From NCBI GenBank assembly GCA_036405135.1, contig DASWYF010000036.1:1-64000 (forward strand): a stretch of 64,000 nucleotides of DNA, read 5' to 3'. The notes beneath the pieces were generated by a model that had not been told where the DNA came from, did no database searches, and worked only from the letters and a program-made list of their open reading frames with translations. Positions 18,273-26,926 of the stretch are shown one piece after another. The stretch comes from Verrucomicrobiia bacterium (GTDB lineage: Bacteria > Verrucomicrobiota > Verrucomicrobiia > Limisphaerales > JAEYXS01). Positions within the stretch are counted from its first letter, which is position 1. Every line of letters begins with the position of its first letter. A program made the translations under genes and the position numbers.

Positions 18273-18521
18273 TCACCGAGCCAAAGCATCCACCGCCTCT
18301 TTGGCTTCTGCCAGTCCAGCATGTGGAAACAACTCGCGGTAACAGACGATCGCTTCGATCCGATGACCCATTTTCACCAATCGCTCGACATCAGCCATGG
18401 ATGCTTGGCCAGCTTGCGGATAGATTCCTTGGCTACGTAACTGACGCTTCTGATTCCAACGGTAAACACGCGCCATAAAAAAGCAGCATATGATCACTCC
18501 TGTCAGATATATCAGTGTCAT
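18273..18521 (-). CDS. Small membrane protein with ribosomal L7/L12 C-terminal-like domain
   Basis: An 82-residue protein. An N-terminal hydrophobic helix (LIYLTGVIICCFFMARVY) is followed by about 25 polar residues. A compact domain VERLVKMGHRIEAIVCYREL then AGLAEAKEAVDALA follows. That pattern closely matches the L7/L12 C-terminal fold as found in small bacterial proteins (IxLIxxGxKIEAIKxYRE, GLxLKEAKxAVE). It lacks the L12 N-terminal stalk-binding domain and has a membrane anchor instead, so it is not a ribosomal protein. It lies alone between the ThuA giant and the TPR lipoprotein, all on the minus strand. Confidence 0.75.
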   Translation of the reverse strand: MTLIYLTGVIICCFFMARVYRWNQKRQLRSQGIYPQAGQASMADVERLVKMGHRIEAIVCYRELFPHAGLAEAKEAVDALAR

Positions 18522-18588
18522 TGATGCTCCATTTTACGTTCAGTTGATGCAGGCGGCCTCGACAACCAAGGGCTACATAGCAGCGAGA

Positions 18589-19164
18589 TCACTGCGGTTT
18601 CCATGTCTTGCTCCAGAGTGCATACGTCTCGTGCATGGCACGACGCTCTAGTGGGGTCCATTCGGCGATGCGTTCTTCCAGCGTGGCGTATTGGCCGAAT
18701 TTGGGTTCGCGCTCCACGGCGAGTTGATAGTTCTCCATGGCCTTGGCCATGTTGCCGGTGCCCCAGTAGCCTAGGACTTTGGAGTAATAATCGTAACGGG
18801 AACGGTTCTGGCTCATCTCGGCGGCTTGCTCGAACTGGCGCACGGCTTCCTCGTAATCACCGATATTGAAATAAGCCCACCCCACGCGGTTGCGCATCGG
18901 CGCATTGGGTGTAAGTTCCACTGCTTTGCGCAAATCCGCGCGTGCCTCCTCCTTGCGTCCCAACAGGGCCAAAGTATAGCCGCGATTGGAATAAGCCTGA
19001 GAATTCGACGGGTTGGCTTTGATCTGACTGTCGAGGATGTCCAGTTTGGGTGTCGTGAAAACCGCTTGGGGTGCAGCCGAAGCAGCCTTGGTGGCAGGTT
19101 CACGATGCGCACAGCCGGTCAGCAGAGAAACCAGCAACAAGCCGGGAAGCAGAACTTTTTTCAT
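18589..19164 (-). CDS. TPR-repeat lipoprotein
   Basis: A 191-residue protein from the ATG at 19164. The N-terminus is a lipoprotein signal, MKKVLLPGLLLVSLLTGC, with the lipobox Cys at position 18. At least three tetratricopeptide repeats follow: NSQAYSNRGYTLALLGRKEE, then APMRNRVGWAYFNIGDYEEA, then a third ending in AMENYQLAVEREP. TPR proteins are scaffolds for protein contacts, here probably at the membrane facing the periplasm. The C-terminal RAMHETYALWSKTWKPQ is not a recognised motif. No partner is evident from the neighbourhood. Confidence 0.85.
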   Translation of the reverse strand: MKKVLLPGLLLVSLLTGCAHREPATKAASAAPQAVFTTPKLDILDSQIKANPSNSQAYSNRGYTLALLGRKEEARADLRKAVELTPNAPMRNRVGWAYFNIGDYEEAVRQFEQAAEMSQNRSRYDYYSKVLGYWGTGNMAKAMENYQLAVEREPKFGQYATLEERIAEWTPLERRAMHETYALWSKTWKPQ

Positions 19165-19365
19165 ATGACGACAGACGGATTGAACAGCAAGAGCTTGGCA
19201 CCACGCAGGATGCGCCGCAATGCGCAAGTTATGTTAAGCCTCGATTCCCCAGTCACTCCGTGACGTTTTTGACTGTCCAGTATTTAGCATTGCAGAACAG
19301 ATGGTTTTTTACCTAATTTCAATTCTGACGTTGATCCACACGTCACCAGTTCGCCAAACCGCTGT

Positions 19366-20955
19366 ATGAAACCCAAGAAGACAGCCGCGAAGAAAGCTAC
19401 CGCCTCCAAGCCGGAAGCTGCTTCACCATCGCCAGAGCCCAAGAAAATCGCGGGCAAGGTTGCCGTGCCCAAACCAGCCCCGGCTGCGAAGGCCAAAGCT
19501 GCGCCTGTTACGCCTTCCGCGCCAGCAGTGAAAGCGAAAGCGGCCCCGGCACCAGCCCCTGCTCCCGCTCCTGCAGCCGCAGTGAAAAAGGCGGCGGTCA
19601 AAGCACCCGCTCCGGTGGAGAAAAAGGTCGCGGAAGTCAAAGCACCTGCTCCGACTCCAGTTGAAGAACCGAAAGCGGCGGTGAAAAAGGCTGCTCTGAA
19701 GAAAGCGGTGGCGAAAAAGACGGCGGCACCTAAAGCCGAAGTTGCCCCCCCGCCCGCTCCGACTCCAGCGCCTACTCCCGAGCCAGTAAAGAAGAGCGCG
19801 ACCAAGAAGGCGGCGGTGAAGCTCCCCACGATTTTGTTTGAAGATGACGCGATGCCCACACCGAGCATCAGCGGTCCCGGTCAGCGCTATTTCCTAGGTG
19901 CCGATGAACCGAGTACGGGCTTGGGTGAATTGCCCGAGGCTTACGGCACCGGTCGCCTTATCCTCGCCGCGCGCGATCCGCATTGGCTCTACGCCGCTTG
20001 GGATCTCACCAAGGAACAACAACGCGGCTACAACGCGCTCTCCAAGGACAAGCATCTCGTTGTCCGCGTGTTCTTGAATCACGTGGGCGGCAAGGCGTTC
20101 AGTGAAACGCATGTGCATCCAGAGTCACGTCACTGGTTCATCCATACGGGCAAAGCGGGTGCACGCTTCGTGGCGGAATTGGGCTATTACGACAAGGCAG
20201 GCAAATGGGTTTCCGTTTCGCAATCGAAACCCACGCTCGCCCCGCCGGACTCGCTTTCTGAGGACACTTCGGTGCGCTTCACGGAATTGCCGGTGGAAGT
20301 GCCGTTCATGGATCTCATTGAGACGGTGAAGCAGGAATTGAAGGGCAACCTGCCGCTCGTGGAAGCGCTGGAACAATTGCGGGAAGCAGGTAATCAAGCT
20401 CTGCCGAAGGCGAAGGAACTCGCGAAAGGCGTCTGGACTGCCGCGCAAGAGAAGGCGCTGGCCAAGGTCGTCTCCATGGACAGCGTGCGCCGCATCTGGA
20501 TCGGCTCGCTGGAGATCACGGAACTCATCCGTCGCAAGTTAAGCGAAGAACTCGCCAGCGCCGCTGCCGCAGAATTCTCCAAGCCTGATAAATCGGGTCT
20601 GGGTAGCCTGGGTGGCTTGAGCAGTGTTTCCAGCCCATTTGGCGGCATGGAAGCGAACAAGGGTTTTTGGTTCAACGTGAACGCCGAGCTGATCATCTAC
20701 GGGGCCACGGAACCGACGGCGGAAGTCACCATCGGCGGCAAGGTCATCAAGCTGCGCCCGGATGGTTCTTTCAGCTACCGCTTTGCCCTGCCGGATGGTC
20801 ATTACGATCTGCCTGCGGTGGCGGTTTCCGCCGATCGTTCGGAGGCGCGCAGTGCGGAACTGAAGTTCAGCCGCAGCACGAGCTATCACGGCGATGTGGG
20901 CACGCACCCACAGGACCCGAAATTGCAACCTCCAACTCCGGATGCGGTAGAATAA
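19366..20955 (+). CDS. DUF4912 protein with long Lys/Ala/Pro-rich N-terminal tail
   Basis: A 529-residue protein. Residues 1-155 are almost only Ala, Pro, Lys, Val and Glu, in histone-H1-like repeats (KKAAVKAPAPVEKK, KKAALKKAVAKKTAA). They are followed by the DUF4912 domain, about 180-310, recognisable from LILAARDPHWLYAAWDLT and FIHTGKAGARFVAELGYYD. The rest is an amphipathic stretch and a beta-rich C-terminal part (INAELIIYGATEPTAEVTIG-like) suggesting a second carbohydrate-binding-like fold. DUF4912 proteins frequently precede GH57 genes, as here, so a role in alpha-glucan handling is likely by context. It has no signal peptide. Confidence 0.85.
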   Translation: MKPKKTAAKKATASKPEAASPSPEPKKIAGKVAVPKPAPAAKAKAAPVTPSAPAVKAKAAPAPAPAPAPAAAVKKAAVKAPAPVEKKVAEVKAPAPTPVEEPKAAVKKAALKKAVAKKTAAPKAEVAPPPAPTPAPTPEPVKKSATKKAAVKLPTILFEDDAMPTPSISGPGQRYFLGADEPSTGLGELPEAYGTGRLILAARDPHWLYAAWDLTKEQQRGYNALSKDKHLVVRVFLNHVGGKAFSETHVHPESRHWFIHTGKAGARFVAELGYYDKAGKWVSVSQSKPTLAPPDSLSEDTSVRFTELPVEVPFMDLIETVKQELKGNLPLVEALEQLREAGNQALPKAKELAKGVWTAAQEKALAKVVSMDSVRRIWIGSLEITELIRRKLSEELASAAAAEFSKPDKSGLGSLGGLSSVSSPFGGMEANKGFWFNVNAELIIYGATEPTAEVTIGGKVIKLRPDGSFSYRFALPDGHYDLPAVAVSADRSEARSAELKFSRSTSYHGDVGTHPQDPKLQPPTPDAVE

Positions 20956-21007
20956 TTTTCTTGCGGCAAGCGTCACACTTCGCCACCAAGGGGACGCAAT
21001 AAACACA

Positions 21008-22600
21008 ATGTCGCAATCACAGGGCAACCCGGGTTATCTCGCGCTGGTGCTGCATGCGCACCTGCCGTTCGTCCGCCATCCCGAACATCCCAAGTTTCTC
21101 GAAGAGAGCTGGCTGTTCGAGGCGGTCACGGAGACCTATCTCCCGCTCATCCAGATCATGGATGGCTGGGTGCGGGATGGCCTGCAATTCCGCCTCACGC
21201 TCACTCTCACACCCACGCTCTGCGCGATGTTGCAGGATCCCCTGCTCCAGGACCGCTACGTGAGTCATCTGGATGCCTTGATCGAGCTGGCGGAAAAGGA
21301 AGAGCATCGGACGACTTGGGACAAGGCGTGTCATCCCTTGGCGCAATTGTATCACCAGCGTCTGCGGCTGGCGCGGAACACGTATTTCTCCTATCAGTGC
21401 AATCTCATTGAGGCATTCAAGCGGTTCCAAACTTCCGGGTGCCTGGAGATCATCACGTGTGCGGCGACACATGCGTTGCTGCCGCTCCTAGGCAGTCACC
21501 CGGAAAGCATCCGTGCCCAGGTGCTCACGGCGCGGGATCATTATCGCAGTTGCTTCGGAGTCGATCCACGCGGCATCTGGCTGCCGGAATGCGCTTACGC
21601 GGAAGGCATCGAGGATGTGTTGCTGGAGGCGAACATCCGCTGGTTCATCATGGATACGCACGGAATTCTCCATGCGAATCCGCGGCCGCGCTACGGCGTC
21701 TTCGCGCCCATCTACACGCAGAACGGCATCGCGGCGTTTGGTCGCGATCTGGATTCTGCCAAGCAGGTGTGGAGCCGGAATGAAGGGTATCCGGGCGATC
21801 CGCGCTATCGTGATTTCTACCGGGACATCGGGTTCGATCTCGATCTCGATTACATCAAGCCTTACCTGCCCTCCCCCGATCATCGCGGGTTCACAGGCAT
21901 CAAGTATCATCGCATCACGGGCACGGGTGGTGCGAAGGAGATTTACAATCGGGAAGCGGCGTTGAAGGCGGTGGAGGAACATGCGACGCATTTCCTAGAA
22001 GCACGCATCGCGCAGTTCCAGCAGTTGCAAGGCATCATGGATCGTCCGCCGATGATCCTCTGCCCTTACGATGCGGAGCTGTTCGGTCATTGGTGGTATG
22101 AGGGACCGGAGTTCCTCGACCTCTTCATGCGCAAGGCGTATTACGATCAGCAGACGTTCTCGCTGATCACGCCCGCAGATTTCCTGAAAGACCGTCCTAG
22201 CCACCAGATCGCGGCGCCCAGCCCCTCAAGCTGGGGTGAGGAAGGCTACTATCGCGTGTGGCTGAACGAGACAAACGAGTGGATCATCCCGCACCTAGAA
22301 ATCGCCATGGATCGCATGCACGACCTGGCGGTGAAGTATCCGAATCCAACTGAAGTAACACGTCGTGCGCTCAATCAAGCCGCGCGTGAACTCCTGCTCG
22401 CGCAATCGAGTGACTGGCCATTCATCCTGCGCACGGGCACGAGTCCGAACTACGCACGGCAACGCGTGAAGGATCATCTGCTGCGCTTCATCGCGCTGCA
22501 TGAGCAACTCACCATCACTCGGGTGGATGAGCGCTGGCTCGCGCAGATCGAGGCGATCGACAATATCTTCCCGGAGATCAATTACCGTTATTGGGCTTGA
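21008..22600 (+). CDS. GH57 1,4-alpha-glucan branching enzyme
   Basis: A 530-residue cytoplasmic enzyme of glycoside hydrolase family 57 with the DUF1957-type C-terminal domain. It would form alpha-1,6 branches in glycogen-like polymers. The start, GYLALVLHAHLPFVRHPEHP, is characteristic. The predicted nucleophile is E194 in IWLPECAYAEG and the predicted acid/base is D355 in CPYDAELFGHWWYEG. These positions agree well with those of characterised archaeal GH57 branching enzymes. The C-terminal helices end in NIFPEINYRYWA. The DUF4912 gene precedes it by 52 bp. Its last bases form part of a direct repeat copied again after the next gene. Confidence 0.92.
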   Translation: MSQSQGNPGYLALVLHAHLPFVRHPEHPKFLEESWLFEAVTETYLPLIQIMDGWVRDGLQFRLTLTLTPTLCAMLQDPLLQDRYVSHLDALIELAEKEEHRTTWDKACHPLAQLYHQRLRLARNTYFSYQCNLIEAFKRFQTSGCLEIITCAATHALLPLLGSHPESIRAQVLTARDHYRSCFGVDPRGIWLPECAYAEGIEDVLLEANIRWFIMDTHGILHANPRPRYGVFAPIYTQNGIAAFGRDLDSAKQVWSRNEGYPGDPRYRDFYRDIGFDLDLDYIKPYLPSPDHRGFTGIKYHRITGTGGAKEIYNREAALKAVEEHATHFLEARIAQFQQLQGIMDRPPMILCPYDAELFGHWWYEGPEFLDLFMRKAYYDQQTFSLITPADFLKDRPSHQIAAPSPSSWGEEGYYRVWLNETNEWIIPHLEIAMDRMHDLAVKYPNPTEVTRRALNQAARELLLAQSSDWPFILRTGTSPNYARQRVKDHLLRFIALHEQLTITRVDERWLAQIEAIDNIFPEINYRYWA

Positions 22601-22621
22601 GGGATTTCGTTCGTTGGTGCG
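22585..22621 (+). repeat. Left copy of direct repeat flanking the S41 peptidase gene
   Basis: A 37-base stretch covering the last codons and stop of the GH57 gene. It matches 24256-24292 at 30 of 37 positions, including the 13-base block TATTGGGCTTGAG without mismatch. Confidence 0.75.
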
Positions 22622-22647
22622 TAATCAAGCTAGTTCCAAGGCTTGAT

Positions 22648-24252
22648 ATGAGGATATCGACATCACTTCTGCTGCTGGTGCTTGCGTTTATAGCACCTTC
22701 ATTCCCTCTTCGTGCCGCCGAGAGACAGACCATCCATTTCACCGGCACGGTCACCGATGTGAACGGGAAACCGCTGGAGGGGGCCACGGTGCAGATCAAC
22801 AACATGAGGGAGATTAAAGTCACTGAAGGTTTGGGTAACGGGACTTCAGTCTATTTCTCCAAGAAACTGAACGGATTGAGTGATGCTGACGGCAAGTATG
22901 ATGTGCCGCTTATTTTCGAACCTGTGGGCCAACCCCGCGCGACTTGCATACTTTGGTTCGAGAAAAAGGGATATGTCCGGGAATATAGAACCATCAATTT
23001 CTCTCCCGTGAGCCAGACAAATGGGCCAATGGCCGTAGTGCTAAAGGAAGGATTGATCCTCTCTGGCAACCTAAACAGAGGAAGTCCAACATCGTCTGCT
23101 TTTACATCGCTGTTGATACAAGGCCGCACTTATAAAGATAATTTTCTGACCGACAGCAAAGGCAATTTCGAGATCTACGTGCCACAGGGCGAATACCAAG
23201 TCTCCGCCGGTCACGGAAATACCAGTGTCAGGCTGGATGGGGTAAAAGCCGGCTCGACCAATCTAGTTCTGCGCAGCTCCGAGCTCGTCTGGTCCGAGGT
23301 GACGATTGGACGTGAATTTGACGATTTCTGCAGAACAATGAACCAGTTTTACAGCTACTTCTTTCTCAAAACTAATATCGACTGGGATCTGCTGAAGCAA
23401 GAATACCGGCCCATTGTCAGCAAGGCAAAAAAACCAAAGGAACTGGCGGAGTCATTGCAACCTATGTTGGCAAAATTTCAGGACTTGCATATCGCCATAG
23501 AGTATCCCGGCGGAACTCTGGGAACCTGGTCGGCTCCTTGGAATTACAACGGCAATGGAGATACCATCCGCAGTATTATCGAATCGCCCACGATATGCGG
23601 TAAATACGCCGCCGTCGGCCGTGTCAAGCCGGATGGCTTCGGCTACTTTCTGATGATCAACCAGAGCGCCGCCACGCCTGAACTGGTCAAACAGGCCGCG
23701 GAGGCAATCGTAAAACTCAAGGATTCACCGGGCTTCATCATCGATCTCCGTCGAGCCAATGGCGGCAGTGAACCGCTGGCTGTCGAGATAGCCAAACTGT
23801 TCTGCGCCCAAAAGACGGTATATGCTAAATCAAAGTATCGTAACGGGTCGAAGCACACCGATTTCACAAAAGAGTATGACCGTGTGATTGAACCCTTTGA
23901 TAATCCATACACCAAACCAGTTGTATGCATCATCGGGCCTGGAACGGTCAGCAGCGGGGAAGGTTTCGCCAAGATGATGATAAGTCTGCCAAACGTCACC
24001 ACCGTTGGATTGCGCACCAGGGGCGCTAGCGGAAATCCAAAAAGATATCAAGTTGGGCAAACAGGTGTTGTGGTCACCCTTTCGAGCTGGGTGGATATGA
24101 TGCCCAATGGGGAAACTTTTGAAGGTCGGGGCATTCCGCCGGATGTAACGGTGGATGAACCACCGGCTGCCTATACGGATAAGGATCCTACTTTGGCAAA
24201 GGCGCTTGAAGTCTTGCGCCAGAAGGTGGCCGGAGCGAAGGCTGCAAAATAA
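22648..24252 (+). CDS. S41-family peptidase with N-terminal carboxypeptidase-regulatory-like domain
   Basis: A 534-residue exported protein from the ATG at 22648, whose signal peptide runs MRISTSLLLLVLAFIAPS. Residues about 30-130 form a CarboxypepD_reg-like beta-sandwich (GTVTDVNGKPLEGATVQI). The C-terminal half resembles S41 C-terminal-processing/tricorn-type proteases. It has SPGFIIDLRRANGGSEPLA and the nucleophile region GPGTVSSGEGFAKMM, with Ser in the expected place, then GVVVTLSSWVDMMPNG and GIPPDVTVDEP. Its substrate is unknown. The gene looks AT-richer than its neighbours and is bracketed by direct repeats, which suggests later insertion between the GH57 and sulfatase genes. Confidence 0.85.
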   Translation: MRISTSLLLLVLAFIAPSFPLRAAERQTIHFTGTVTDVNGKPLEGATVQINNMREIKVTEGLGNGTSVYFSKKLNGLSDADGKYDVPLIFEPVGQPRATCILWFEKKGYVREYRTINFSPVSQTNGPMAVVLKEGLILSGNLNRGSPTSSAFTSLLIQGRTYKDNFLTDSKGNFEIYVPQGEYQVSAGHGNTSVRLDGVKAGSTNLVLRSSELVWSEVTIGREFDDFCRTMNQFYSYFFLKTNIDWDLLKQEYRPIVSKAKKPKELAESLQPMLAKFQDLHIAIEYPGGTLGTWSAPWNYNGNGDTIRSIIESPTICGKYAAVGRVKPDGFGYFLMINQSAATPELVKQAAEAIVKLKDSPGFIIDLRRANGGSEPLAVEIAKLFCAQKTVYAKSKYRNGSKHTDFTKEYDRVIEPFDNPYTKPVVCIIGPGTVSSGEGFAKMMISLPNVTTVGLRTRGASGNPKRYQVGQTGVVVTLSSWVDMMPNGETFEGRGIPPDVTVDEPPAAYTDKDPTLAKALEVLRQKVAGAKAAK

Positions 24253-24255
24253 CTT

Positions 24256-24292
24256 CCGATATTGGGCTTGAGCGGTTTCATCCGTTGAGGCG
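24256..24292 (+). repeat. Right copy of direct repeat flanking the S41 peptidase gene
   Basis: It repeats the end of the GH57 gene (22585-22621) at 30 of 37 positions. It sits just before the sulfatase start codon. Confidence 0.75.
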
Positions 24293-24302
24293 AAATGGCG
24301 GC

Positions 24303-25727
24303 ATGTCCACTTTCCACCTGCCATTTCGTCGTCTGGGCGTTGCTCTGCTGCTGGTGCTTTCGCTGGTCTCCACGCAGGCGGCGACGAAGAAGCCCAACGT
24401 CATCTTTCTTTTCGCGGATGATATGCGGGCGGATTCCATTGGTGCCTTGGGCAATCCGGTCATCAAGACGCCGAATCTCGACAGCCTGGTGAAGCGCGGG
24501 TTCGCGTTGAACAATGCGTATTGCCTGGGCGGGAATCGCGGGGCGGTCTGTCTGCCGAGCCGCAACATGTTGCTGAGCGGGAACACCTATTTCCGCTGGC
24601 AGGATGTGCAAGCGGCAGGCGCGGGTGCAAAAGGCAACTTTGCCCCGGCAACGGCGGATACGTTTCCAGCGGTGATGCAAGCGGCCGGTTACACGACGTA
24701 TCATCAGGGGAAGAAGGGCAATAGTGCGACGCTCATCCAAGGGCAGTTCGAGATCAACAAATACGTGACCAACGATGAAACTGACCGCACGAACGGAGAA
24801 GCGGGGCAGCAAATCGTGGATGAAGCGATCGAGTTCATCACGGCACAAAAGGATGCGAAGCCGTTCTTCATGTATCTGGCCTTCTCGAACCCGCACGATC
24901 CGCGGGTGGCCGCAGAGAAGTATCTGAAGCTGTATGACCGGGAGAAGATTCCGTTGTCGAAGAATTATCTGCCGGTGCATCCCTTCAACAACGGCGAGAT
25001 GACGGTGCGGGATGAGACGCTCTCGTCATGGCCGCGCACGGAGGATGAGATACGCAAGACGCTGCACGAGTATTATGCGGTCATCTCCGGGATGGATCAT
25101 CACATCGGGCGATTGCTCCAGAAACTTGAGGAACTGAAGCTGACGGAGAACACGATCATCCTTTTCTCAGCGGATCAGGGCATCTCGGTAGGGAGTCATG
25201 GTTTGCTGGGCAAGCAGAACCTCTATGATCATGGCATGAAGGTGCCGTTATTCTTTGCTGGGCCGGGCGTGAAAAAAGGGAAGTCGGACGCGCTGGTGTA
25301 CCTGCTGGATGTTTTCCCGAGTGTTTGTGAGCTGACAGGCGTGAAGCCGCCGGGTGGACTGGATGCGGTGAGTTTTGCGCCGGTATTGCAGGGGAAAACG
25401 GACAAGGCGCGGGACACTTTGTTCCTCGCGTATCGCGATGTGCAACGCGCGATCCGAGATGAGCGATGGAAGCTCATCCGGTATCCGGAGGTGGATATGA
25501 CTCAACTATTTGATCTGAAGAATGACCCGGATGAATTGAAGAATCTGGCCGGGGAAGCGGGTCAGAAGGAACGTGTCGTTAAGATGCTGGCCCAAATTAA
25601 AGACTGGCAAAAGAAATTGAATGATGCAGCCCCGTTGACGATGTCGAATCCGGCATCGCCGAAATGGACACCGCCGAGTGCGGAGGAAATGAAGGCCGGT
25701 AAAAATTCCAAGAAGAAGAAACAATGA
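24303..25727 (+). CDS. Secreted sulfatase (arylsulfatase A family)
   Basis: A 474-residue protein from the ATG at 24303; a TTG at 24285 is also in frame. A signal peptide (LGVALLLVLSLVSTQAA) is followed by the sulfatase fold: PNVIFLFADDMRAD with metal-binding Asp pair D39-D40. The activation motif CLPSR has its Cys at residue 83, to be converted to formylglycine by a maturase (C-x-P-S-R type). Later metal and substrate loops include FSADQGISVGSHGLLGKQN. Such enzymes remove sulfate from polysaccharides; many verrucomicrobia carry dozens of them. The specific glycan cannot be told. The stop overlaps the next start (ATGA), so it is coupled with the esterase. Confidence 0.93.
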   Translation: MSTFHLPFRRLGVALLLVLSLVSTQAATKKPNVIFLFADDMRADSIGALGNPVIKTPNLDSLVKRGFALNNAYCLGGNRGAVCLPSRNMLLSGNTYFRWQDVQAAGAGAKGNFAPATADTFPAVMQAAGYTTYHQGKKGNSATLIQGQFEINKYVTNDETDRTNGEAGQQIVDEAIEFITAQKDAKPFFMYLAFSNPHDPRVAAEKYLKLYDREKIPLSKNYLPVHPFNNGEMTVRDETLSSWPRTEDEIRKTLHEYYAVISGMDHHIGRLLQKLEELKLTENTIILFSADQGISVGSHGLLGKQNLYDHGMKVPLFFAGPGVKKGKSDALVYLLDVFPSVCELTGVKPPGGLDAVSFAPVLQGKTDKARDTLFLAYRDVQRAIRDERWKLIRYPEVDMTQLFDLKNDPDELKNLAGEAGQKERVVKMLAQIKDWQKKLNDAAPLTMSNPASPKWTPPSAEEMKAGKNSKKKKQ

Positions 25728-26635
25728 AAGCACTACTCCCTGCCCTGCTCATCGCCGCGCTCACCTTCACGGCGAACGCACAGAATCAGAAAAAGGCACC
25801 GGCCGATCCGAGCATCCCGAAATTCAAGAAGGTTTTGCCGTCCACCCCGGCGGGCGTGACTTGCACGACGAATGTGCTGGTGGAGTATCCGGAGCATACG
25901 GTGACGGTCATCGTGTATGCACCGGACAAACCGGGGACGTATCCGGCCATTCTAGATATTCACGGTGGCGGCTGGCAGGCGCGGCAGGTGGAGAGTGACA
26001 AGCCGATGATGGAGCGATTGGCGGCACGTGGATTTGTCACGGCACTGGTGTCTTATCGGCTGTCAGGCGAAGCGAAGTATCCGGCGGCGCTGGATGATTG
26101 CAAAGCGGCGGTGCGCTGGATGCGGGCGAACGCGAAGAAGTTCAAGATCGATGCGGATCGCATCGGCGTGATGGGCGGCTCAGCGGGCGGGCATCTGTCA
26201 GGTTTGCTGGCGATGACGAGCGGGTTGAAGGAGTTTGAGGGCAAAGGACCGCATCCAGAGCAATCCAGCAGTGTGAAGGCGTGCATCGTGATGGCGGCGA
26301 CGCAAGACTTGATGGCGGCGTATGGGGACAAGTCCTCCACAAACCTCGTCGCGTTTTTCGGTGGAAATGCGAAGGAAATCCCGAAGGTTTATACGCAGGC
26401 TTCACCGATCACGCATGTTCGCAAAGGCGTGCCGCCGACGATCTTCATCGAGGGCGAAAAGGATACGTTGAAGATCGGGCGGTCGGAGATGCAGGAGAAG
26501 CTGCGGGCTCTGGGCATTGAGACGGAGGTCTATACTTTGAAGCATGCGCCCCACCCTTTCTGGATGAGCGAGCCGTGGGTGAGCGAGACGGTGGAGATCG
26601 CGGACAGGTTCTTTAAGAAGCATCTAGGGAAATGA
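25724..26635 (+). CDS. Secreted alpha/beta-hydrolase esterase (BD-FAE / lipase-like)
   Basis: A 303-residue protein with an N-terminal signal peptide (MKALLPALLIAALTFTANA). The hydrolase fold shows the oxyanion motif HGGGW (80-84), the nucleophile elbow GGSAGG (Ser 153), and a C-terminal His in LKHAPHPFW. It probably removes acetyl, feruloyl or similar esters from polysaccharides. It overlaps the sulfatase by 4 bp and is likely to act on the same decorated glycan. A BD-FAE or carboxylesterase assignment fits; the natural ester is unknown. Confidence 0.92.
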   Translation: MKALLPALLIAALTFTANAQNQKKAPADPSIPKFKKVLPSTPAGVTCTTNVLVEYPEHTVTVIVYAPDKPGTYPAILDIHGGGWQARQVESDKPMMERLAARGFVTALVSYRLSGEAKYPAALDDCKAAVRWMRANAKKFKIDADRIGVMGGSAGGHLSGLLAMTSGLKEFEGKGPHPEQSSSVKACIVMAATQDLMAAYGDKSSTNLVAFFGGNAKEIPKVYTQASPITHVRKGVPPTIFIEGEKDTLKIGRSEMQEKLRALGIETEVYTLKHAPHPFWMSEPWVSETVEIADRFFKKHLGK

Positions 26636-26650
26636 CGAATGACGGAAAGA

Positions 26651-26778
26651 GTTTCAAGTTTTCAGTGTTCAGTTTTCAGTCGGGAAAAGTTTAGCCACAG
26701 ATGAAACACTGAATTCCACAGATCAGGGATTGGAACTTTGGACATTCCTTGATCATTCGGATTTCGTCATTGGTCATT
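26651..26778. repeat. Dispersed repeat modules between convergent genes
   Basis: Bases 26651-26680 repeat the AGTTTTCAGTGTTCAG module of the sigma gene end. Bases 26735-26778 contain GACATTCCTTGATCATTCGG and TTCGTCATTGGTCATT, matching the right half of the palindromic repeat at 7750-7795. The intergenic stretch 26636-26926 holds no credible gene. Confidence 0.7.
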
Positions 26779-26787
26779 AAAAAAGGA

Positions 26788-26866
26788 AGAGGTCTCTCCC
26801 GCCGCGCGTCAAGGAGGTGGGGATGGAGAATCCCGCTGAGGAAACGTACGGCTGGGAAAGACCTCT
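26788..26866. ncRNA. Candidate structured RNA or complex terminator
   Basis: AGAGGTCT (26788-26795) pairs with AGACCTCT (26859-26866). The stem continues inward with TCCC/GGGA and GCCG/CGGC, interrupted by one mismatch and one bulged T. An inner hairpin GGGAT/ATCCC (26820-26834) sits in the loop. It lies between two convergent genes. On the minus strand the outer stem is followed by a T-run, so it could end that transcript; a separate small RNA is also possible. It matches no RNA family I can name. Confidence 0.4.
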
Positions 26867-26926
26867 GGACACTTTCCTACGCCTTTTTATAAGGGATGCA
26901 ACAGAAAAAGGCGGCAGTAATTATAA

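Noticed and set aside
26788..26890. Fluoride riboswitch-like features (GGGGATGGAG and CTTTCCTACG)
   Set aside because: The pseudoknot partners do not match, and no crcB or other ion transporter gene lies downstream; the element is between convergent genes.
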